Shown here one piece after another: positions 25,554 through 33,157 of a stretch of DNA of 64,000 nt. The notes under the pieces are model-generated. The model saw only the letters and a program-made list of their open reading frames with translations, did not search any database and was not told the origin of the DNA. This stretch comes from Nonomuraea endophytica (GTDB taxonomy: Bacteria > Actinomycetota > Actinomycetes > Streptosporangiales > Streptosporangiaceae): assembly GCF_014203235.1 (NCBI RefSeq), contig NZ_JACHIN010000017.1:141852-205851 (forward strand), in the 5' to 3' direction. The position numbers and the translations under genes are program-made. The number at the start of each line of letters is the position of its first letter. Within the stretch, counting starts at the first letter, position 1.

Positions 25554-27266
25554 TTACTCCTCCTGGGCTCTGGCCGGTGGGAGAGTGAACCAGTAGAACC
25601 CATGCCCAGGAAGCGTCAAAAGATACGGAAGTTCGCCAATCGGTGGGAAAGGTACCCCGCCCATGGTCTCGACCGGTGAGACGCCGGTGAATCTGCGCAG
25701 GTCCAGCTCGACCGGCTGGGGGAAGCGCGAGAGGTTGTTGACGCACAACATGCGGTCGTCGCCCAGCTCGCGCACGAAGGCCAGCACGCTCGGGTTGGAG
25801 GAGTTCAGCTCGATGAACTCGCCCAGGCCGAAGACCGGATGCCGCTTGCGGATCTCGATCATGCGCTTGGTCCAGTGGAGCAGCGAGCCGCCGTTCTTCT
25901 GCTGGGCCTCGACGTTGATGGCCTGGTAGCCGTAGATCGGGTCCATGATGACCGGCAGGTAGAGCCGCCCCGGGTCGCAGTCGGAGAAGCCCGCGTTGCG
26001 GTCGGGGTCCCACTGCATCGGGGTGCGGACGCCGTCGCGGTCGCCGAGCCAGATGTTGTCCCCCATGCCGATCTCGTCGCCGTAGTACAACACGGGCGAG
26101 CCGGGCAGTGACAGCAGCAACGCCGTGAACAGCTCGATCTGGTTGCGGTCGTTCTCCAGCAGCGGTGCCAGCCGCCGCCGGATGCCGACGTTGGCGCGCA
26201 TGCGCGGGTCCTTGGCGTACTCGGAGTACATGTAGTCGCGTTCCTCGTCCGTGACCATCTCGAGCGTCAGCTCGTCGTGGTTGCGGAGGAAGATGCCCCA
26301 CTGGCAGTTCTCCGGGATCTTCGGCGTCTGGGCCAGGATCTCGGAGATCGGGTAGCGCGACTCCCGTCGTACCGCCATGAAGATGCGCGGCATCAGCGGG
26401 AAGTGGAAGGCCATGTGGCACTCGTCGCCGCCGCCCACCGGGTCGCCGAAGTACTCCACCACGTCCGATGGCCACTGGTTGGCCTCGGCCAGCAGGACGC
26501 GGTCGGGGTAGAGGCGGTCGACCTCGGCCCGCACCCGCTTGAGGTAGGCATGGGTCTTCGGCAGGTTCTCGCAGTTGGTGCCATCCTCCTCGAACAGGTA
26601 GGGGATGGCGTCCATGCGGAAACCGTCGATGCCGAGGTCGAGCCAGAAGCGCAGGACCTCCAGCATCGCCTCCTGCACGGCCGGGTTCTCGTAGTTGAGG
26701 TCCGGCTGGTGGTGGAAGAAGCGGTGCCAGTAGTACTGGCCGCGCACGGGGTCGTAGGTCCAGTTGGACGTCTCGGTGTCGATGAAGATGATCCGGGCGT
26801 CCTGGTACTTCTCATCGGAGTCGTTCCAGACGTAGAAGTCGCCGAACGGTCCCTCGGGGTCGTGCCGGGAGGCCTGGAACCAGGGGTGGGCGTCGCTGGT
26901 GTGGTTCATCACCAGGTCGGCGACGACCCGCATGCCGCGCTTGTGTGCCTCGTCGACCAGCTTCACGAAGTCCCCGAGGTCCCCGAACTCCGGGAGGATC
27001 TTCATGAAGTCGGCGATGTCGTAGCCGCCGTCGCGCAGCGGCGACTCGTACAAGGGCAACAGCCACAGACAGTCGACACCCAGCCACTGAAGGTAGTCGA
27101 GCCGCTGGATGAGGCCCTTGATGTCGCCTGTCCCGTCTCCGTTGGAGTCGGCGAAACCCCGGATGAGCACCTCGTAGAAGACCGCGCGTTTGTACCAGTG
27201 GGGGTCGCGGGGCTTTTCCTCGTCGAAGGTGTTGGGGATGGCAGCGGAGTTCACGGTGTCTGACAA
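25554..27266 (-). CDS. treS: Trehalose synthase (maltose alpha-D-glucosyltransferase)
   Basis: A 570-aa GH13 isomerase interconverting trehalose and maltose. The catalytic nucleophile is Asp219 (DGFRMDAIPYL), the acid/base Glu261 (LLAEANQW), and the third acidic residue Asp331 in FLRNHDEL; spacing equals that of the mycobacterial enzyme. I chose TTG 27266, with GGGGAG six bases upstream and 23 bases after the glgE stop; GTG 27251 is too far from that site. Full length for the stand-alone enzyme without fused maltokinase, whose gene follows. Confidence 0.94.
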   Translation of the reverse strand: MSDTVNSAAIPNTFDEEKPRDPHWYKRAVFYEVLIRGFADSNGDGTGDIKGLIQRLDYLQWLGVDCLWLLPLYESPLRDGGYDIADFMKILPEFGDLGDFVKLVDEAHKRGMRVVADLVMNHTSDAHPWFQASRHDPEGPFGDFYVWNDSDEKYQDARIIFIDTETSNWTYDPVRGQYYWHRFFHHQPDLNYENPAVQEAMLEVLRFWLDLGIDGFRMDAIPYLFEEDGTNCENLPKTHAYLKRVRAEVDRLYPDRVLLAEANQWPSDVVEYFGDPVGGGDECHMAFHFPLMPRIFMAVRRESRYPISEILAQTPKIPENCQWGIFLRNHDELTLEMVTDEERDYMYSEYAKDPRMRANVGIRRRLAPLLENDRNQIELFTALLLSLPGSPVLYYGDEIGMGDNIWLGDRDGVRTPMQWDPDRNAGFSDCDPGRLYLPVIMDPIYGYQAINVEAQQKNGGSLLHWTKRMIEIRKRHPVFGLGEFIELNSSNPSVLAFVRELGDDRMLCVNNLSRFPQPVELDLRRFTGVSPVETMGGVPFPPIGELPYLLTLPGHGFYWFTLPPARAQEE

Positions 27267-27289
27267 GTTGGACTCCCCGAAAGGCTTCG

Positions 27290-29455
27290 TTACCTGTGAG
27301 CCGCTCGCACGGTGAAGATGTGCGCCGGGTGGATATGGGGGTCGAGGCGCACGTAGTTCTGCTGCCGCCACCGGTACGACTCACCCGTGAGCTCGTCGTC
27401 CACGACGAACTCGGCGTTCCAGTCGAGTCCGAGGGCGGGCAGGTCGAGTTCGACCGTCGCCTCATGGGTATTGTGCGGATCAAGGTTGATGACCGCCAGA
27501 ACGACGTCGCCCAAGCTCTGCCATCGTGTGGCCATGTCGCGAAGGCTCGTGTCGTAGGCTCCGGGGAGCCGCTTGGAGAAGCAGACCATGTCCGGGTGGT
27601 CAACCCTGTGGAACTGTAGGTTACGCAATTCCTGAAGTGCTGGGTGAGCTCTTCGGAACAAATTCAGATGGGTGATGAAGGGGGCGAGACTGCGGCCTTC
27701 TCGCTCTGCTGCCACCCAATCGCGTGGTCTGTACTGATATTTCTCGCTATCTAGGTATTCCTCGCTGCCCGGCCGTACCGGGACGTTCTCCGCGAGCTCG
27801 TACCCCGAGTAGACGCCCCACGTGGGCGAACAGAGCGCGGCGAGGACGGCGCGGATCTTGAACGCGGGCACGCCCCCGTGCTGCAGGTACTCGTGCAGGA
27901 TGTCCGGAGTGTTCACGAACAGGTTCGGCCGCAGGTAGTGCGAGGTCTCGGTGGACAGCTCCGACAGGTAGCTCTCCACGTCCTGCTTGGAGTTCTTCCA
28001 GGTGAAGTACGTGTACGACTGGTGATACCCGATCTTCGCCAGCATCTGGAGCATGGGCGGCCTGGTGAACGCCTCGGCCAGGAAGATCACGTCGGGGTCG
28101 GTCGTGTGGATGTCGGCCAGCAGCCGCTCCCAGAACGCCACCGGCTTGGTGTGCGGGTTGTCCACCCGGAAGATCCGCACCCCGTGGTCCATCCAGTGCC
28201 GCAGCACCCGCTTGACCTCGGTGTAGATGCCCTGGGGATCCTTGTCGAAGTTGAGCGGGAAGATGTCCTGGTATTTCTTGGGCGGGTTCTCCGCGTACGC
28301 GATCGTGCCGTCGGCCCGGATCGTGAACCACTCCGGGTGCTCCTTGACCCACGGGTGGTCGGGGGCGCACTGCAACGCGAAGTCGAGCGCCACCTCCATC
28401 CCCAGCTCCCGGGTGCGGCCGACGAACTCGTCGAAGTCCTCGATGGTGCCGAGGTCGGGGTGGATCGCGTCGTGGCCGCCGTCCTCTGAGCCGATGGCCC
28501 AGGGGGAGCCCGGGTCGTCGGGCTCGGGGGTCAGCGTGTTGTTGCGGCCCTTGCGGAAGGTGTGGCCGATCGGGTGGATCGGGGGCAGGTAGACGACGTC
28601 GAAGCCCATGCGGGCGACGGCGGGCAGGCGCTTGGCAGCGGTCTGGAAATTTCCGGACTTGCTGATGCCGGCGGCGTCCACGATCGCGCCCTCGGACCGG
28701 GGGAAGAACTCGTACCACGAGCCATACAGGGCCCGGCGCCGTTCCACCCTGATCCGCTGCAGCTTGGACCGGGTCACCAGGTCGCGCAGCGGGTGGGCGG
28801 CCAGGAGCGCGGCGGTCTCCGGCAACTGGGCGATCGACAGCCGCGCCCGGGGGTCGAGGTCCTCGTCGCGCAGGGTCGCCGAGACCGACAGCAACGCCAC
28901 CCGGTGTCCGCACGGGCTCTCGCCGGGCGCGCCCGCCGCCGGCGTGTCGTCGGCCGCGGCCAAGGCGGTGGCTGAGGCGGGGGCTGAGGCGGTGGCCGTG
29001 GCCGAGGTGGTGCGGGCGGGGCGCAGCGGGTGGGGGCAGTCGGCCGGCCGTACGGCGCGGGCGGCGCGCTCGAACAGGCGCGCGCCCTCCTCGCACATCA
29101 GGTCGCTGTCCATCCCGCGCGGGATCTTGATCCCCGCGTCGTGCAGCCACGTCGCGATCGGATCGCTCCACGCCTCCACGCGGAACTGCCAGTCGCCCTC
29201 GTCGGCCAAGGTGACCGGCACCGCCCAGCGATCGGTCCCCTTGCCCTGTTCGAGCATGGGTCTCAGCCGCCCGCGCAGGCCGTCGGGCGAGGTGAGCACG
29301 ACCCCGGCCGCCACGGCGTCGTGTCCCTCCCGGAACACGGTGGCGGAGATCTCGAAGGTCTCACCAGCGACCGACTTCGCGGGCCACTGCCCGCATCCGA
29401 CGACAGGCTGGATGTCCGTGATGGGAATTCGTCCGATCATCGCTTCCGTTCTCAT
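27290..29455 (-). CDS. glgE: Alpha-1,4-glucan:maltose-1-phosphate maltosyltransferase
   Basis: A 721-aa GH13_3 enzyme that extends alpha-glucan with maltosyl units from maltose-1-phosphate. The nucleophile is Asp432 (FRVDNPH) and the acid Glu461 (FLAEAFT), 29 residues apart as in Streptomyces GlgEI. The N-terminal beta domain (VVGCGQWPAKSVAGETFEI) is followed by an Ala/Thr-rich insert at about 148-180 that looks like a flexible spacer. Start between ATG 29455 and ATG 29440 is uncertain; neither ribosome site is strong. First gene of the operon with treS and pep2, divergent from glgP across 233 bases. Confidence 0.94.
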   Translation of the reverse strand: MRTEAMIGRIPITDIQPVVGCGQWPAKSVAGETFEISATVFREGHDAVAAGVVLTSPDGLRGRLRPMLEQGKGTDRWAVPVTLADEGDWQFRVEAWSDPIATWLHDAGIKIPRGMDSDLMCEEGARLFERAARAVRPADCPHPLRPARTTSATATASAPASATALAAADDTPAAGAPGESPCGHRVALLSVSATLRDEDLDPRARLSIAQLPETAALLAAHPLRDLVTRSKLQRIRVERRRALYGSWYEFFPRSEGAIVDAAGISKSGNFQTAAKRLPAVARMGFDVVYLPPIHPIGHTFRKGRNNTLTPEPDDPGSPWAIGSEDGGHDAIHPDLGTIEDFDEFVGRTRELGMEVALDFALQCAPDHPWVKEHPEWFTIRADGTIAYAENPPKKYQDIFPLNFDKDPQGIYTEVKRVLRHWMDHGVRIFRVDNPHTKPVAFWERLLADIHTTDPDVIFLAEAFTRPPMLQMLAKIGYHQSYTYFTWKNSKQDVESYLSELSTETSHYLRPNLFVNTPDILHEYLQHGGVPAFKIRAVLAALCSPTWGVYSGYELAENVPVRPGSEEYLDSEKYQYRPRDWVAAEREGRSLAPFITHLNLFRRAHPALQELRNLQFHRVDHPDMVCFSKRLPGAYDTSLRDMATRWQSLGDVVLAVINLDPHNTHEATVELDLPALGLDWNAEFVVDDELTGESYRWRQQNYVRLDPHIHPAHIFTVRAAHR

Positions 29456-29688
29456 GGCTCGGTCCGCGTAGAGCTGGTACGTGGCAGGAACGATCCTTGC
29501 ATCTCGATGCGGGAGGCGGCGGAAGCCACCCGAGTGTGTCCCCGGGACAGCCATATGGGGGAGTTGCCCCAATAGTCCCGCTTCATGCTTCTGGTCGGAA
29601 GGGGGTTTGAAGGGGTATGCGCCTGGTGAAGGACTCAGAGGTCCCGATCACCTCGTGCTCGCCCCTTCGACGCCCTAGGGTTCCCAAC

Positions 29689-32259
29689 GTGAGAGCTATC
29701 CGCAGGTTCACCGTCCGCACCGTCCTGCCCGCGGAGCTGGCCGCACTCGGCGAGCTCGTCCACAATCTCCGCTGGTCATGGCACCCGGAGACGACGGACC
29801 TGTTCGCCGAGGTCGACCCTCAGCTGTGGCGTCAGGTCGGGCACGATCCCGTCGCCCTGCTGGGCGCCGTCGACCCCGCCAGGCTGCGCGAGCTGGCCGC
29901 CGACCGCCGTTTCCTGCGCCGTCTGGCCGACGCCGCCGATGATCTGCGCGAGTACATGACCGCGCCGAGGTGGTACCAGACACTCTCCGACGCGCCACGC
30001 GCCGTCGCCTACTTTTCTCCCGAGTACGGCATAGCCGCGGCCCTGCCCCAATACTCCGGCGGCCTCGGCATCCTGGCGGGCGACCACCTGAAGGCCGCCA
30101 GCGACCTGGGCGTGCCCATCCTGGCCGTCGGCCTGCTCTACCGCCACGGCTACTTCACCCAGTCGCTGTCCGCCGAGGGCTGGCAGCTGGAGCACTACCC
30201 ATCGCTCGACCCGGGCGGCCTGCCGCTGACCCTGCTCAAGGACGTCCACGTCCGCGTCGGCCTGCCCGGCGAGCGTACCCTCCACGCCCAGGTCTGGGCC
30301 GCCCAGGTGGGCCGGGTGCCGCTGCTGCTGCTGGACTCCGACGTGGCCGAGAACGACGCCGCCGCCCGCGACGTCACCGACCGCCTCTACGGCGGCGGCA
30401 CCGACCACCGCCTCATGCAGGAACTCCTGCTCGGCATCGGCGGCGTACGCGCCATCCGGGCCTACTGCGAGAGCACCGGCCACCCCGAGCCCGAGGTCTT
30501 CCACACGAACGAGGGCCACGCCGGCTTCCTCGGCCTGGAGCGCATCCGCGAGCTGACCGAGGCCAGGCTGAGCTTCGACGAGGCCCTGGAGGCGGTACGC
30601 GCCGGCACCGTCTTCACCACCCACACCCCGGTCCCCGCGGGCATCGACCGCTTCCCCGTCGAGATGATCGAGCGGCAGTTCGGCGGCGACAACTCCTGGC
30701 CGACGGTTCCCGTCGACCGCATCCTGGCGCTCGGCGAGGAGGCCGAGCCCGACCGCTTCAACATGGCGATCATGGGCATGCGGCTGGCCCAGCGCGTCAA
30801 CGGCGTCTCCGAGCTCCACGGCGAGGTCAGCAGGGAGATGTTCCACACCCTGTGGCCGGGCTTCGACCTCGACGAGATCCCGATCGGCTCGATCACCAAC
30901 GGCGTGCACGCGCCGACCTGGGTGGGCCGCGAGCTCATGGAACTCGCAGGCCGCGAGCTGCCGACGCTGATCGAGCGGGCCCAGGGCTGGGAGGGCGTTC
31001 AGAAGATCCCGGACTCGGAGATCTGGTCGATCCGCGGCATCCTGCGCCGCCGCCTGGTCGAGGGCGCCCGCGAACGGCTGCGCGCCTCCTGGCGGGCCCG
31101 CGGCTCCTCAGACGCCGAGCTCGGCTGGATCGACGAGGCGCTCGACCCCGACGTGCTGACCATCGGCTTCGCCCGCCGGGTGCCGTCCTACAAGCGGCTG
31201 ACGCTCATGCTCTCCGACGTCGAGCGGTTGAAGACCCTGCTGCTCGACCCGGACAAGCCCGTGCAGATCCTGATCGCGGGCAAGGCGCACCCTGCCGACG
31301 AGGGCGGCAAGAAGCTCATCCAGCAGATCGTGACCTTCGCCGACGCCGAGGACGTGCGCCATCGCATCGTCTTCCTGCCCGACTACGACATGGCACTCGG
31401 CCAGCTGCTCGTCCAGGGCTGTGACGTCTGGCTGAACAACCCGCTGCGCCCGCTGGAGGCCAGCGGCACCTCGGGCATGAAGTCGGCGCTGAACGGCGGG
31501 CTCAACCTGTCGATCCGCGACGGCTGGTGGGACGAGTGGTACGACGGCACCAACGGCTGGGCCATCCCCACCGCAGACGGCGTCACCGACCCCGACCGTC
31601 GCGACGAACTGGAGGCGGCCGGCCTCTACGACCTCATCGAGCACCAGGTCGCCGACCGCTTCTACGACCGCTCGCCCGAGGGCCTGCCCAGGCGCTGGCT
31701 GGAGATGGTCAAGCACACGCTCGCCTCGCTGGGCCCGAAGGTGCTGGCCGGCCGCATGCTGCGCGACTACGTCGTCGGCCTGTACGCGCCCGCCGCCGCC
31801 TCGGCCCGCGCCCTGTCGGCCGACGGATACGCGCCGGCCAAGTCGTTCGCCGCCTGGCGGCTGCGGGTGACACGGGCCTGGCCGGGGGTCAGGGTCGAGC
31901 ACGTGGAGGCGTCCGGAGTCGGCGACACGCCCGAGGTGGGCGCCGCGCTGGAACTGCGCGCCACGATCGCGCTGGGCGACCTCGACCCCTCCGACGTCCT
32001 GGTGGAGGCGGCCTACGGCAGGGTCGGCCCGCACGACGAGCTGATCCACCCCGGCTACCTGGAGCTCACGCTCGACGGGCACCCGGGCGACGACGGCCGC
32101 GCCCACTACACGGGCACGATCCCGCTCGACAACACCGGCGCCTTCGGCTACACGGTCCGCGTGGTGCCCTCGCATCCGCTGGCGGTGGCGCGGGCCGAAC
32201 TCGGGCTCATCGCCGTACCCGAGGAACCTGCGGGTATGACGAACGGCACACTGCGCTGA
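29689..32259 (+). CDS. glgP: Alpha-glucan (glycogen/maltodextrin) phosphorylase
   Basis: An 856-aa GT35 enzyme releasing glucose-1-phosphate from alpha-glucan. The pyridoxal-phosphate lysine is in SGTSGMKSALNGG, and an FSPEYGIAAALPQYSGGLGILAGDH-type start region (about 103-125) is typical of the actinobacterial branch. GTG 29689 begins VRAIRRFTVRTVLPAEL, the usual N-terminus; a TAGGG motif stands about eight bases upstream. It is divergent from glgE, the common pairing of GlgE-pathway clusters, so a shared control region at 29456-29688 is likely. Confidence 0.94.
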   Translation: MRAIRRFTVRTVLPAELAALGELVHNLRWSWHPETTDLFAEVDPQLWRQVGHDPVALLGAVDPARLRELAADRRFLRRLADAADDLREYMTAPRWYQTLSDAPRAVAYFSPEYGIAAALPQYSGGLGILAGDHLKAASDLGVPILAVGLLYRHGYFTQSLSAEGWQLEHYPSLDPGGLPLTLLKDVHVRVGLPGERTLHAQVWAAQVGRVPLLLLDSDVAENDAAARDVTDRLYGGGTDHRLMQELLLGIGGVRAIRAYCESTGHPEPEVFHTNEGHAGFLGLERIRELTEARLSFDEALEAVRAGTVFTTHTPVPAGIDRFPVEMIERQFGGDNSWPTVPVDRILALGEEAEPDRFNMAIMGMRLAQRVNGVSELHGEVSREMFHTLWPGFDLDEIPIGSITNGVHAPTWVGRELMELAGRELPTLIERAQGWEGVQKIPDSEIWSIRGILRRRLVEGARERLRASWRARGSSDAELGWIDEALDPDVLTIGFARRVPSYKRLTLMLSDVERLKTLLLDPDKPVQILIAGKAHPADEGGKKLIQQIVTFADAEDVRHRIVFLPDYDMALGQLLVQGCDVWLNNPLRPLEASGTSGMKSALNGGLNLSIRDGWWDEWYDGTNGWAIPTADGVTDPDRRDELEAAGLYDLIEHQVADRFYDRSPEGLPRRWLEMVKHTLASLGPKVLAGRMLRDYVVGLYAPAAASARALSADGYAPAKSFAAWRLRVTRAWPGVRVEHVEASGVGDTPEVGAALELRATIALGDLDPSDVLVEAAYGRVGPHDELIHPGYLELTLDGHPGDDGRAHYTGTIPLDNTGAFGYTVRVVPSHPLAVARAELGLIAVPEEPAGMTNGTLR

Positions 32260-32268
32260 CATTGGCCC

Positions 32269-32274
32269 CATAAT
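32269..32274 (+). promoter_or_regulatory. Probable -10 box of the RpiR-family gene
   Basis: CATAAT ends eight bases before the GTG at 32282, which has no ribosome site; this spacing fits a leaderless message. No convincing -35 is seen, and glgP readthrough is possible since its stop is only 22 bases upstream. Confidence 0.35.
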
Positions 32275-32281
32275 CGTTTTT

Positions 32282-33157
32282 GTGGACGACAGTCGCGACG
32301 GCATGCGTGCCGACACCCTGGTGGCCACGGTCCGAGGTGTGCTGCCGTCGCTGACGCCCGCCGCCCAGACCGTGGCAAGGCTGATCCTGGAGGATCCCGC
32401 GACCGTGGCGCGCAGCACGATCACCGAGCTGTCGGCCGCTTCCGGCACCAGCGAGGCCACGATCGTGCGGACCGCCCGGCTGCTCGGATTCGCCGGATAC
32501 CCGCAGCTGCGGCTGGCGCTGGCCGCCGCCGCAGCCCAGCCGGACCGGCTGGTGCCCGGCGACCTGGCCCCCGACGATCCGCTGTCGGAGGTCATCCACA
32601 AGGTCGCCAGGGCCGAGTCCGAGGCGATCAACGACACCGTGGCTCAGCTGACCTCCGAGCGGCTGGGCCTGGTCGTCGACGCGATCGTCGGCGCCCGCCG
32701 GGTGGACGCCTACGGGGTCGGCGCCTCCGGCCTCGTGGCCATGGACATGGCGCAGAAGCTGCTGCGCATCGGCATGTCCAGCCACGCCTTCCAGGACGCC
32801 CACCTCGCGCTGACCAGCGCCGTCCTGCTCAAGCCCGGCGACGTCGCGATCGGCATCAGCACCTCGGGGGAGACGCCCGACGTGCTGGAGCCGCTGGGCC
32901 GGGCGGGCGAGGCCGGGGCCACCACGGTCGCGATCACCAACAACCCGCGCTCGTCCATCGCGGAGCTGGCCGAGCACGTGCTGATCTCCGCCGGGCGGGA
33001 GACCGAGTTCCGTCCCGCCGCGATGGCCAGCCGCATCAGCCAGCTTGTCATGGTCGACTGCGTGTTCGTGGGCGTGGCCCAGCGCACGTTCGACTCCTCG
33101 CAGGAGGCGCTGCAGAGCACCCGGCAGGCGGTCGCGGAGTTCGTCAAGAAGCGTTAA
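32282..33157 (+). CDS. MurR/RpiR-family transcriptional regulator (HTH + SIS)
   Basis: A 291-aa regulator. Residues about 10-85 form the RpiR helix-turn-helix domain (TITELSAASGTSEATIVRTARLLGF). About 125-265 is a SIS sugar-phosphate isomerase fold with YGVGASGLVAMDM and GISTSGETPDVL, which binds sugar phosphates. It lies 22 bases after glgP on the same strand, so a role in sensing sugar phosphates for the glucan or amino-sugar genes is plausible (inference). GTG 32282 is likely a leaderless start; ATG 32303 is the alternative. Its TAA shares the palindrome TTAA with the stop of the regulator coming from the opposite strand. Confidence 0.87.
   Translation: MDDSRDGMRADTLVATVRGVLPSLTPAAQTVARLILEDPATVARSTITELSAASGTSEATIVRTARLLGFAGYPQLRLALAAAAAQPDRLVPGDLAPDDPLSEVIHKVARAESEAINDTVAQLTSERLGLVVDAIVGARRVDAYGVGASGLVAMDMAQKLLRIGMSSHAFQDAHLALTSAVLLKPGDVAIGISTSGETPDVLEPLGRAGEAGATTVAITNNPRSSIAELAEHVLISAGRETEFRPAAMASRISQLVMVDCVFVGVAQRTFDSSQEALQSTRQAVAEFVKKR

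Noticed and set aside
27267..27371. Longer TreS N-terminus
   Set aside because: The extension overlaps glgE and has no ribosome site; TTG 27266 has a good one.
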